Source: a virus
IMG/VR virus record: IMGVR_UViG_3300035703_000451
Coordinates: 1-20,949 of that record
Direction: 5' to 3' (one strand)
Length of the DNA stretch: 20,949 nt
Numbering within the stretch: the stretch's first letter is position 1; every line of letters starts with the position of its first letter. This document shows, piece by piece, positions 1 through 7,022 of this stretch. The notes beneath the pieces were generated by a model. The model did no database searches, was not told where the DNA came from, and worked only from the letters and a program-made list of their open reading frames with translations. The translations under genes and the position numbers were made by a program.

Positions 1-736
1 CCTTAATAATATTCCCGATTACTTCAGTCCCATCTTTTTCTTTTTTCTTGCTTAGATATACAATAGTAGAAGAGGCATACTTAAGACCACTACCACCACC
101 CATCTCTTTAGTAGGAACATAAGCACCGATTACATCATAAGTATGATTAGTTACAATCATAGGAATTTTTGCTTGTCCTAACTTAAGTGTGAGCATACGG
201 AATGCACCTTTAACCAGTTGCGATTTGGTCATGTCACGAACTTGTTTGTCGTTCAGTGCATCAGTAATCTCTTTCTCAGTTGAAAGCATACCCAAAGAGT
301 CTAGCACAAACATACAAGGTTTTCGTTCTCCCTCAGGTTTCTTAAGGTAAATATCAACTGCCTTTAGAGCCTTTCCACGAAACTCTTCTACTGTGACAAC
401 ATTAACCACGACAAGACGTGATGTGTCGATGCCACGTGACTCCAAGAGAGATTTTGTGATGGCAGCCTCAGTATCAAAATAGAGACAATAACCATCGGGA
501 TTGGTATCAAGAAAATTCTTAACAACGGCGAGGCTGAAGAAAGTTTTTCCAGTAGAAGACTCTCCAGCAATAGCAGTAATCTTGTTCCCAGATACACCAC
601 CAAATATGCTACCTGAAACCAGTGCATTAAAAATGTACGAACCCGTGTCAACATAAGTCTCAGTCTCATCTATTTCAGAAGCAAGAGAAGCATATTCTCC
701 ACCAACCTCTTTAATTAAATCTTTAAGAAAATCCAT
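1..736 (-). CDS. uvsX: UvsX RecA-like recombinase (partial, C-terminus beyond left edge)
   Basis: The T4 UvsX family promotes strand exchange in recombination-dependent replication and repair. The visible 245 residues start at ATG 736 ([12 protein letters not shown]) and stay open to the window edge, so the C-terminal part is missing. A Walker A motif GESSTGKT lies near residue 52, a Walker B-like stretch ending in FVLDSLGML lies near residue 147, and a RecA-like VTNHTYDV segment is near residue 192. The start codon overlaps the stop of the upstream 54-aa gene in a TAATG junction, so the two are probably translationally coupled. The order polymerase, small ORF, recombinase suits a shared replication/recombination transcript. 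The fold is certain; the UvsX name rests on motif pattern and T4-like context. Confidence 0.95.
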   Translation of the reverse strand, partial: MDFLKDLIKEVGGEYASLASEIDETETYVDTGSYIFNALVSGSIFGGVSGNKITAIAGESSTGKTFFSLAVVKNFLDTNPDGYCLYFDTEAAITKSLLESRGIDTSRLVVVNVVTVEEFRGKALKAVDIYLKKPEGERKPCMFVLDSLGMLSTEKEITDALNDKQVRDMTKSQLVKGAFRMLTLKLGQAKIPMIVTNHTYDVIGAYVPTKEMGGGSGLKYASSTIVYLSKKKEKDGTEVIGNIIK

Positions 737-900
737 TAAGATACCATCCCGTATTCTTCACGAAGTATTTTTTTATAAGGTAAACCCTGTTGTTTAAGTT
801 CTTTGACAAGTTTTAATTTGTGATAAAGAGCGGCATCTCCGCCAAAACCAAGAGATTTTATGATAGTATCCAATTCTTTATCATTAATAGGCAAATCCAT
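736..900 (-). CDS. Small conserved-looking 54-aa protein between polymerase and UvsX
   Basis: This short ORF starts [20 protein letters not shown] and ends REEYGMVS. Its ATG overlaps the gp43 stop by one base (TAATG) and its own stop overlaps the uvsX start by one base (again TAATG). This double coupling is the main evidence that it is a real gene. The protein is mostly charged helix with a Gly-rich turn near residues 19-21. No catalytic motif, signal peptide or membrane segment is visible and I do not recognise a family. The segment [20 protein letters not shown] could be a small helix-turn-helix, but that is only a guess. Its position suggests a role tied to replication or recombination. 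Confidence 0.7.
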   Translation of the reverse strand: MDLPINDKELDTIIKSLGFGGDAALYHKLKLVKELKQQGLPYKKILREEYGMVS

Positions 901-3401
901 TATGCAAAAAATGATTCAAGGTTTACAGTTTTTTCCATATTCCACCCAATCACATCCAAAATAGATTTGAGTGGATCTACGAAACTTTTCTCAAATTGTA
1001 ATTCATAATCAATGTATTTGTCAAGTCCAAGTTCTTTTGGAAAATCGGAAATAAAAGAAATAACATTTTCCTGAATAATGTTTGGTTTCTTTAGAAATAC
1101 AAATTTTACTTTTTCACCATTATTAATAAGAGAATACTTATTAGTTAATTTTTTTTCTTTTATGTAATGATTAAATAAAAGTGCTCCACGAACTTGAATT
1201 GGAGTTTTAGGAGCATAAATTGACGATGAAGAATAATACTTACGAACATCAGAAGCAGTTCTTGGAAATGCAATTTGCTCTGGTGGAAGTGTTCTAAACT
1301 CTTCTCTACATTTTTGAATAAAATTAATCATGTCATCTTCAGTGCCACTCATTAAAATATTGAAAGAATCTTTAAACATTTTTCTACACGGTGCTGGTGT
1401 AGAAGATTTAATTGCCTCAATACCTTTAATCTTGAGTTTAGGTTCTTCATAACGAACACCTTCACTGTCCCATACACTCAAAATATATCGCTTCTTTGCA
1501 GTCCAGATACCACGTTCGGCAATACATTCACGCTTCATGAACATCTTTTGGTCGTAAGCATTCACATATTCCGCCAGTTCTTGATAAGAACTTTCAATAT
1601 ACTTTTCAAATTCCACCTGACAGACCTTATCAAGGAACGAAACAATGCCTTGAGTAGTTTTCTCTCTTCCTTTGAATACAGTTTCAACCAAAGGACCCAT
1701 ATTAACGTAAAGAGAATCAGTATCTGAAGCAATAACATAATCAACATCCCCACTCTTAAGAATTTTATTCAAATAAGAATTTACTTTATTCATAATCCAC
1801 TGAATGGAAAGTTGACCAGACAGTGTGATTGCCTCTGCATTTGCGAGTTTAAAATAACGGAAATACTGATTACCGATGGCACCATAGGCAGAGTTAAGTT
1901 GAATCTTCCTTGCCATTTGGATGTTATTGCAGCGAGCAATCTCTTTAATCAACTGCTTATTCTTTGTTTTTTCATATTCTTGCTCTGCCGCAAGCATCTT
2001 CTTTTTAAAGATTACACGTTCATTATAAATCTTTTCCATCAGTTCTGGAAGAAATCCCCGAACATCTTTACGATACATCGCTCCATTTGCACATACTGCG
2101 TAGTCCTTATACAGTTCAAAAGTGAGATCCTTATTCAGAATTTTGTCTACAGTTACAGATGGATGCCTTTCTTCCAAAAGAGTTTCTGGAGAGATGTTGT
2201 ATTGCATGATCAAGTGAGGATATAGCGAGTTAAGGTCAAAACTTACAACCCACTCATATATTCCAGGAATCGGTTCCTTTACATAAGCACCTTCATACTT
2301 AGAATCTTTATCAGAACGCTCTTTTGGTGGAATAACAATATTCCTTTTCTTCAAATAGTTGTAGATAATTGTATCCCACATTCGTACTTGAGAAAATACA
2401 TCCTCATAGTTTGCCTTGGCATCATATGCCATTGTAAGAGCAAGTTCAATCAGTTTCATCTTGTCTTCCAAACGGTCAACAAGTTCCACGTCAATGATGT
2501 TATACTCTACAAACTTTTGCCAACCTTTAGTATAGAAATCTTTAAAAGTATCAAACTCAGAGTGATCCAGTTTCTTCTGCTTCAATTCAACTTCGGCAAT
2601 ATAATCCAAACGATAAGATTCTTGTGCCTTATATGTAAATTTCTTATAAAGATCAAGATAGTCTAGCTGTGAGATTCCACCAATATCATAACAAAGATGC
2701 TTACGTCCGGAGATATAAGTTTCATCTTCAGTAACAAGACCCCAAGGTGACAAACGCTTCATCAGTTTTTCACCAAGAACCCTATCAATTCTGCGAACAA
2801 GATATGGAATATCGTACAGTTTGCTATTCCATCCAGTCACAACTTCCGGAGTGTTGGATTCAATCATCCACCAACTAATAAAATCATTTAAAAGATCGTA
2901 CTCATTAGAAAAAGAACGATAATCAACATTCTTCTGTTTGTTTTGAAAAGGACCTTTACCCCAAGTACGAATTTGCTTTGAGGAATAATCTTGAATAGTA
3001 ATCAGAAGAACTTCCTCTGCAGCAGATTCTACATCAGGAAATCCATTTTCAGAAGCAACCTCAATATCAATTGTAGTCACTTTAATCTTACTGATATCAA
3101 ACTTCAGTTCTTCTTCTGGATAAATGTCAGAAATATACTGATAGATGTATTGTGTATTTCCAAAGATTTTAAAGTTTTCTACATTCTCATACTTTTTAAC
3201 AAACTCCCTACAATCACGAACAGAACCAGGTTGTACTGCTTCAACATATTCCCCATTTAGAGTTTGATATTTAGTTTTTCTATTGGCAGGAACAAAAAGA
3301 GTCGGATTAAACTTTTCACGGGTCATAAAGTGTTTACCATCTTCATAACCACGAACCAAGAAGTTATCACCGACCATTTGAACGTTTGTATAAAATCTCA
3401 T
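900..3401 (-). CDS. 43: Replicative DNA polymerase, family B (T4 gp43)
   Basis: This is the phage replicative polymerase with 3'-5' proofreading. At 833 aa it is somewhat shorter than T4 gp43 (898 aa). Exonuclease motif I is TIDIEVASENG, with Asp112 and Glu114 at the same numbers as in T4. Polymerase motif A is SFDLNSLYPHL near residue 387, motif B is KIQLNSAYGAIGN near residue 500, and motif C is SDTDSLY near residue 560 with both catalytic aspartates. The start MRFYTNVQMV sits inside the end of the preceding arginase-like gene (35-base overlap). It works with the gp45 clamp, the gp44/62 loader and UvsX, all encoded here. It is the fourth gene of the transcript from the consensus promoter at 4712-4740. 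No truncation or frameshift was seen. Confidence 0.98.
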   Translation of the reverse strand: MRFYTNVQMVGDNFLVRGYEDGKHFMTREKFNPTLFVPANRKTKYQTLNGEYVEAVQPGSVRDCREFVKKYENVENFKIFGNTQYIYQYISDIYPEEELKFDISKIKVTTIDIEVASENGFPDVESAAEEVLLITIQDYSSKQIRTWGKGPFQNKQKNVDYRSFSNEYDLLNDFISWWMIESNTPEVVTGWNSKLYDIPYLVRRIDRVLGEKLMKRLSPWGLVTEDETYISGRKHLCYDIGGISQLDYLDLYKKFTYKAQESYRLDYIAEVELKQKKLDHSEFDTFKDFYTKGWQKFVEYNIIDVELVDRLEDKMKLIELALTMAYDAKANYEDVFSQVRMWDTIIYNYLKKRNIVIPPKERSDKDSKYEGAYVKEPIPGIYEWVVSFDLNSLYPHLIMQYNISPETLLEERHPSVTVDKILNKDLTFELYKDYAVCANGAMYRKDVRGFLPELMEKIYNERVIFKKKMLAAEQEYEKTKNKQLIKEIARCNNIQMARKIQLNSAYGAIGNQYFRYFKLANAEAITLSGQLSIQWIMNKVNSYLNKILKSGDVDYVIASDTDSLYVNMGPLVETVFKGREKTTQGIVSFLDKVCQVEFEKYIESSYQELAEYVNAYDQKMFMKRECIAERGIWTAKKRYILSVWDSEGVRYEEPKLKIKGIEAIKSSTPAPCRKMFKDSFNILMSGTEDDMINFIQKCREEFRTLPPEQIAFPRTASDVRKYYSSSSIYAPKTPIQVRGALLFNHYIKEKKLTNKYSLINNGEKVKFVFLKKPNIIQENVISFISDFPKELGLDKYIDYELQFEKSFVDPLKSILDVIGWNMEKTVNLESFFA

Positions 3402-4137
3402 TAGTTACCCTTTCATAATTTTTATAAATTTCAAATTTTTTATCTGAAATTAAATCAACTTTTTTGCCAGTACACTGCTCATACGCCATCATAAACATTG
3501 TAAAGTAATGCCAATGATTTTGTGGAATATACTGAGGTGAAAAACAAACAAATACATAATCAAACTCATAATCATCAAATGAATATTCATTTTGGAGATA
3601 GTGGGAGAATTTATTTCCCATTAATTCTTCAATAAATGGAAGTCTATCAACGTTACGACTAGTCTCATTATGAATCCAAGTAAAAGAATTTAATTTTTTT
3701 CTAGAATAAAGCCATGCACCCCAATTACCTTCGTTGACATGTTCACAATTAATAATCATATCATATTCCATTCTAAGAGCCGCACGCCCACTATTAGATT
3801 CATTATTATTAATTTCATCTGAAAATGATACATGGAATATATCATCATGATGGTCAATGTTAATGATATCTAAATTATCAAGTTCAGATATTTTATATAA
3901 AATAGAGTCGTGGTCATATCCGAAAAAAACATTTTTAGATTTTTTTATTGATTTTAAAAAAATTTCATAACAAAACAACAATGCTGATTGATCAATATAA
4001 AAATGCGATTCCTTGAAGTCTGAAGAATTATACAATAGTTTCCATCTTATTAATGGATTATCGTTCCATTTAATTCCTTGATATAATTCAATTACTGGAC
4101 CCATAATGTAGTCTAGGTCAATACTTAAAACTTTCAT
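3367..4137 (-). CDS. Arginase-like / UPF0489-like protein (256 aa)
   Basis: The most likely start is ATG 4137 (MKVLSIDLDYIMGP), one base after the TGA of the preceding gene; the frame is open further upstream to 4188. The protein has an N-terminal SIDLDYI strand, a YDHDSIL segment, INIDHHDD near residue 100, and VFVCFSPQYIP near residue 195 followed by a conserved-looking HWHYF. Clustered Asp/His ending beta strands resembles the metal-binding layout of arginase/deacetylase-fold proteins, including UPF0489. This assignment is from memory of the pattern, not a search. The substrate is unknown. The gene is AT-rich and its end overlaps gp43 by 35 bases, so it is cotranscribed with the polymerase. 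Confidence 0.75.
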   Translation of the reverse strand: MKVLSIDLDYIMGPVIELYQGIKWNDNPLIRWKLLYNSSDFKESHFYIDQSALLFCYEIFLKSIKKSKNVFFGYDHDSILYKISELDNLDIINIDHHDDIFHVSFSDEINNNESNSGRAALRMEYDMIINCEHVNEGNWGAWLYSRKKLNSFTWIHNETSRNVDRLPFIEELMGNKFSHYLQNEYSFDDYEFDYVFVCFSPQYIPQNHWHYFTMFMMAYEQCTGKKVDLISDKKFEIYKNYERVTNEILYKRSNGR

Positions 4138-4138
4138 A

Positions 4139-4381
4139 TCAAGTAAAAATATTTTGATATTCCAAAAGAATTTTTGGCAATGGTTCAACTAATGTCAATA
4201 TACTATCAGAATTTATTAATATAGATTTTTGTTCTGTTATCTTTGGCCATCTTACTAGTTGCTCATCAATTATTTCATATGGATTAATTAACTGGCAATC
4301 TGGTTCCCCAATTTCCGAATCTATTTCAGAAATTTCTGATATTAAAAGCGTCCCATTTTTTAAAATTAAACATCTAATCAT
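4139..4381 (-). CDS. Small protein of a three-member paralogous family, copy C (80 aa)
   Basis: The protein begins MIRCLILKNGTLLISEISEI and ends near LPKILLEYQNIFT. It has the same pattern as its upstream neighbour and the 99-aa protein near 8.2 kb: an N-terminal strand, a Gly, hydrophobic-I-(S/A)-(D/E)-hydrophobic, a central INP, then strands ending in EP and a terminal helix with a Y..xF pattern. It is the shortest and most diverged copy, lacking the SGE motif (NGT instead). The start overlaps the neighbour's stop by eight bases, so tandem duplication and coupled translation are likely. Function unknown; a small beta-barrel is my inference. The arginase-like gene follows one base later. Confidence 0.75.
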   Translation of the reverse strand: MIRCLILKNGTLLISEISEIDSEIGEPDCQLINPYEIIDEQLVRWPKITEQKSILINSDSILTLVEPLPKILLEYQNIFT

Positions 4382-4688
4382 TTAAAAACTCCTGATACAT
4401 AGCACTAAGTCTGTCAACGGGTTCCATAATTGTAACAACCCAATTTTTCGGTATAGCAAACTCTTTGTCTTTCGAAATAATAATCCAAGAAGATAAAGAA
4501 ACCTGAACTGATGACTCCAAATCACTATCTTCCTTTAAAAATAAGGGAGAACTCATATCAACTTTTTTAGGATTTATAAACAAATATCCATAAACTTTTT
4601 TTCCATCTTCACCTTCACCAGAAACCAATTCTTTAATATCGGATATTAACAACTCGCCAGATTTTAACAGGGCTAATTTAACGGTCAT
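4374..4688 (-). CDS. Small protein of a three-member paralogous family, copy B (104 aa)
   Basis: This is the first gene after the consensus promoter at 4712-4740; its ATG lies about 17 bases below the predicted transcription start. The protein begins MTVKLALLKSGELLISDIKE, has LFINPKKV in the middle, SSWIIISKDKEFAIPKNWVV, then MEPVDRLSAMYQEFL at the end. It shares the SGE..I.DI, INP, W and EP...L..Y.E.F landmarks with the 99-aa protein of the clamp-loader operon. No signal peptide or membrane segment. The strand-rich outline recalls Sm/LSm-like barrels, but I could not verify this. The ribosome-binding site is weak (GAGAA far upstream). Confidence 0.78.
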   Translation of the reverse strand: MTVKLALLKSGELLISDIKELVSGEGEDGKKVYGYLFINPKKVDMSSPLFLKEDSDLESSVQVSLSSWIIISKDKEFAIPKNWVVTIMEPVDRLSAMYQEFLND

Positions 4689-4711
4689 TTTTTACAAGAA
4701 TTCTCTTATCA

Positions 4712-4740
4712 ATTATAGCAATAAAAAAGAGGGGTGTCAA
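4712..4740 (-). promoter_or_regulatory. Perfect sigma70-type promoter for the gp43/uvsX transcript
   Basis: On the minus strand TTGACA (4740-4735) is followed by exactly 17 bases and TATAAT (4717-4712). All twelve bases match the bacterial consensus and the spacing is optimal. The predicted start is near 4705, 17 bases before the next ATG. The -35 box lies inside the terminator hairpin of the preceding hsp20 unit and the spacer contains its U-tract. This suits a host-sigma-dependent early promoter. Confidence 0.88.
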
Positions 4741-4764
4741 CTGGATTTTGCCAGTTACCCCTCT
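4723..4764 (-). terminator. Rho-independent terminator after hsp20
   Basis: The stem GAGGGGT/ACCCCTC (4729-4735 with 4757-4763) stacks on AACTGG/CCAGTT (4739-4744 with 4751-4756), with a three-base bulge at 4736-4738 and a six-base loop. On the minus strand it is followed by six T residues (4728-4723). The bulge and adjoining bases create the -35 box of the next promoter. Confidence 0.9.
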
Positions 4765-4792
4765 ATGGCACAGCGCCGACGATATTCAATTA

Positions 4793-4800
4793 TATTTATA
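4793..4800 (-). promoter_or_regulatory. TATAAATA late-promoter-like octamer at the end of hsp20
   Basis: An exact TATAAATA occurs on the minus strand across the hsp20 stop codon. It equals the T4 late promoter consensus and the boxes near 15.3 and 17.0 kb. Here, however, no gene starts right downstream; the hsp20 terminator comes instead. It may be a real late start for a very short RNA or may be chance. Confidence 0.3.
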
Positions 4801-5236
4801 GATAGTCTTTCCTTGCATGATGTTCTGGAACGACTTTTCCAAGTGTAATTGTTAACAGTCCATCCTCAAATTCCACTTTCCGTACTTCCGTGTCATCGGA
4901 TAGTGTCCATACTCTCTTGAAAGATCGTTGAGCCAGTCCCTTATGGACGTAGTTGGTCTCAGATTCCCTATCTTCCTTCTGTCCTTCGACAAAAAGTTTT
5001 CCATACTCAGTGTATACATAAACTTCTCCTTTCTTAAATCCAGCAAGTGCAAGTTCTAAACGCGATTCTACGTTACTAATTTGAACAAGATTATAAGGTG
5101 GGTAGTTAGAGGTAGTTTCATGAAGATTGAATAGACGATCAAAATATTCATCCATTCCGATACTATTGCGAGTAATCCTATCCATCAGGGCAGGAAGATC
5201 CGCAGATGTAAACCTTGAGGTTACAAGATTGGTCAT
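4796..5236 (-). CDS. hsp20: Hsp20 / small heat-shock chaperone (alpha-crystallin domain)
   Basis: Small heat-shock proteins bind unfolding proteins as ATP-independent holdases; T4-like cyanophages commonly carry one. This 146-aa protein has a short N-terminal arm with EYFDRLFNLHE near residue 30, then an alpha-crystallin-like beta domain from about residue 45: YNLVQISNVESRLELALAGF, KGEVYVYTEYGKLFVEG, a RSFKRVWTLSDDTEV strand pair, and the classic FEDGLLTITL near residue 123. A C-terminal I-x-I motif is not evident. It has the clearest ribosome-binding site in the window, its own -10 box upstream and its own terminator, so it is a single-gene transcription unit between two replication operons. 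Confidence 0.95.
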   Translation of the reverse strand: MTNLVTSRFTSADLPALMDRITRNSIGMDEYFDRLFNLHETTSNYPPYNLVQISNVESRLELALAGFKKGEVYVYTEYGKLFVEGQKEDRESETNYVHKGLAQRSFKRVWTLSDDTEVRKVEFEDGLLTITLGKVVPEHHARKDYL

Positions 5237-5243
5237 TATGGTA

Positions 5244-5250
5244 GCTCCTT
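5244..5250 (-). promoter_or_regulatory. Strong Shine-Dalgarno of hsp20
   Basis: AAGGAGC on the minus strand places the core AGGAG eight bases before the hsp20 ATG at 5236. Most other genes here lack so clear a site, so hsp20 is probably translated efficiently on its own rather than by coupling. Confidence 0.85.
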
Positions 5251-5296
5251 TAAAAGCGAGTTTGTGTTTTGTGGACCCTTTCGGCGTCCATTATTA

Positions 5297-5302
5297 ATTA
5301 TA
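5297..5302 (-). promoter_or_regulatory. Probable -10 box of the hsp20 promoter
   Basis: A perfect TATAAT lies on the minus strand in the 107-base gap before hsp20. With a 17-base spacer the -35 hexamer would be ATAGCA, a poor match. This is therefore a -10-driven promoter candidate, with a leader of about 50 bases. Confidence 0.55.
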
Positions 5303-5332
5303 CAGGTTTTTATAAAATTTGCTATATTAAAT

Positions 5333-5352
5333 ACCGAACAATGTTATTCGGT
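5333..5352 (-). terminator. Weak hairpin at the end of the 280-aa gene
   Basis: ACCGAA (5333-5338) and TTCGGT (5347-5352) can form a six-pair stem with an eight-base loop that contains the stop codon of the 280-aa gene. Downstream on the minus strand comes ATTTAATAT rather than a true T-run, so this is at best a leaky terminator. Confidence 0.35.
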
Positions 5353-6186
5353 TAACATAACTATTTTATCAATAATAATTTTAGAATCTTCTACTATTTT
5401 ATAGATTTCTAAAACATTCATATTATAATGAGAATATAAGTCGAATATTTTTTTACTCAATTCCTCCAAATCATTATATTTTTTTGAAAAAAAGTAATAA
5501 CAGTAATATGGATCTTTTGTCCAAATTTTAATATCTCTGCATATACAGTTAAAAGCACATCTTAAAAGTAATTTTAAATAATGCTTTATTTTATATTCAA
5601 AAAAAGATAACTGGTCTTCATTAATATACTCTAATAATTTAAGTATTTCATCTCTATTTTCTTTTAAAACTTCCTGATCTTCTTTTTCTAAACCATCTAA
5701 AAGTTTTTCATCAATTAATCTAAAATCTAATTTATCAATAGATAAATCTTCGCCCCATATACATCTATTCATAAATCTAGACCCCAATAAATTAGATTTA
5801 AAAAAACTAATACTGTCGGTTTCTAAAGTAACTTCTAATTCAAAGTTTAAATTTTTTCTTACTTTTTCTACAAGAAGAGTTTTAAAACTATGTAATTTTT
5901 TCTGTAAATATTCATCCCTATCTACATCATAAAAATCAGAAATATCAGAACTTCCAAATAGTATAACAAAATCTAAGCTTAATTTTTCTCCAGGTTCTAC
6001 AGTTTTATATAAATCCCTTCCATCCAAATATATTGAATGAATATTAGGAATATAGTCAAATATATCTTCCAATAAAAAAGAAATTACTTCACCAGTAAAA
6101 AATGGAAAAGTAATCTCTTTAAAATTGTTACTCAAATAATTTGATGAATCTACTTCCCAGTATTTTTTTGCAGTAGTATTATGCAC
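5344..6186 (-). CDS. Unknown AT-rich protein, possible divergent nucleotidyltransferase fold (280 aa)
   Basis: The frame opens with GTG 6186 (MHNTTAKKYWEVDSS); no ATG is near and no clear ribosome-binding site is seen, so the start is uncertain. Visible landmarks are SIYLDGRDLYK near residue 51, LSLDFVILFGSSD near residue 69, ELEVTLETD near residue 116, and CIWGEDLSIDKL near residue 142, followed by a long charged helical C-terminal half. A Gly-containing strand, then an Asp-bearing strand, then GEDL recalls the outline of aminoglycoside-nucleotidyltransferase-like proteins. The usual GS and DxD residues are not intact, so activity is doubtful. It is the last gene of the clamp/RegA transcript, 18 bases after regA. 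Its strong A+T and Lys/Ile/Asp-rich content suggests a recently acquired accessory gene. Confidence 0.7.
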   Translation of the reverse strand: MHNTTAKKYWEVDSSNYLSNNFKEITFPFFTGEVISFLLEDIFDYIPNIHSIYLDGRDLYKTVEPGEKLSLDFVILFGSSDISDFYDVDRDEYLQKKLHSFKTLLVEKVRKNLNFELEVTLETDSISFFKSNLLGSRFMNRCIWGEDLSIDKLDFRLIDEKLLDGLEKEDQEVLKENRDEILKLLEYINEDQLSFFEYKIKHYLKLLLRCAFNCICRDIKIWTKDPYYCYYFFSKKYNDLEELSKKIFDLYSHYNMNVLEIYKIVEDSKIIIDKIVMLTE

Positions 6187-6204
6187 TTTTTTGAATATAA
6201 GAAA

Positions 6205-6645
6205 TTAATCTTGTTCATCTGCTTTTTTCTTCTTAGAACCAATGTTATACTTGGTTTCTAGAATCCAGTCCCCTTTATCCTTGTAAGCAAGAACTTTAAT
6301 TTGATTCAATGGGGCAATATCTTGGATTTTCTTAACATCAACAATCTCAATCAAACCCCAATCTGCAAGAAGTTGGGCAATACGATTGCGACGCTGCACA
6401 TCATTCACAGTAAGATTTGCATGTTTACCGTCGAGAGCAAACAATTCCTTAAAGTGAACCAGATAGTATCTACCTTGCTTATGAAGAATATGGCAAGATT
6501 GATAGATTTTCTTTTCCTTTCGTGATGCGACTCCGATACGAGTCAAAGTTTCGCGTACCTTCAAAAAGTCGTCTGGTTCATTGAGAACCACTTCAACCAT
6601 TTGATCGGGCGTCCACTTCACTTCAGGTTCTTGAACGACACTCAT
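6205..6645 (-). CDS. regA: RegA translational repressor
   Basis: RegA binds the start regions of early phage mRNAs and represses their translation. This 146-aa protein contains the family core: LNEPDDFLKVRETLTRIGVA near residue 20, KIYQSCHILHKQGRYYLVHF near residue 46, KELFALDG, and RRNRIAQLLADWGLIEIVDV near residue 85. It is longer than T4 RegA (122 aa), with about 15 extra N-terminal residues and a Lys-rich C-terminal tail. A second ATG at residue 16 (MVEVVLNEPDDF) would match the T4 start, but the first ATG forms an ATGA overlap with the gp62 stop and is preferred. The order 45-44-62-regA-43 of T4 is kept apart from the inserted genes. Confidence 0.95.
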   Translation of the reverse strand: MSVVQEPEVKWTPDQMVEVVLNEPDDFLKVRETLTRIGVASRKEKKIYQSCHILHKQGRYYLVHFKELFALDGKHANLTVNDVQRRNRIAQLLADWGLIEIVDVKKIQDIAPLNQIKVLAYKDKGDWILETKYNIGSKKKKADEQD

Positions 6646-7022
6646 TTTGTTCCTCCAGTTTCAAATTTTGATTTAATAAATGTTAGTTGTTCTTTAGTAA
6701 GAATCCTCAAAGCTTGTTTTGCCTTTTCATTACTATAACCATAGTAACGTTTAACATAATCAAGGTCTTTGATTTTATCTTGTCGGAGCCAGGGAGAAAA
6801 TCTCTTCTTTTTCCTCAGACTATTTATAAAAAAGTCATATTGAAGTTTTTTAGAGAGAAAATGATATCGGTTCATTTCATTGGCAAACATAATACAATCA
6901 ATGTGCCCAGAGAGGCAGCGATTGATGATATATGGAGCATATTCCTTCTCAAGTGAAGGGTCTTCATCAATTAGATTGTTCTTCGTTTGATTGATCGAGT
7001 TTAACCAGTCCTTCAATTCCAT
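6642..7022 (-). CDS. 62: Clamp loader small subunit (T4 gp62)
   Basis: gp62 joins gp44 in the complex that loads the gp45 clamp. I chose the start MELKDWLNSINQTKN at 7022, giving 126 aa; the frame continues upstream but that part reads like dam antiframe. T4 gp62 is longer (187 aa). Visible pieces are EKEYAPYIINRCLSGHIDCI near residue 27, FANEMNRYHFLSKKLQYDFF, and a basic RKKKRFSPWLRQDK near residue 71, in the style of cyanophage gp62. Position directly before regA supports the call. Its first 56 bases overlap the end of the dam gene in another frame, and its stop overlaps regA by ATGA. Confidence 0.88.
   Translation of the reverse strand: MELKDWLNSINQTKNNLIDEDPSLEKEYAPYIINRCLSGHIDCIMFANEMNRYHFLSKKLQYDFFINSLRKKKRFSPWLRQDKIKDLDYVKRYYGYSNEKAKQALRILTKEQLTFIKSKFETGGTK

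Noticed and set aside
6821-6828. TATAAATA octamer on the minus strand inside gp62
   Set aside because: It lies within coding sequence of an early gene and no gene starts 20-25 bases downstream, unlike the accepted late promoters.
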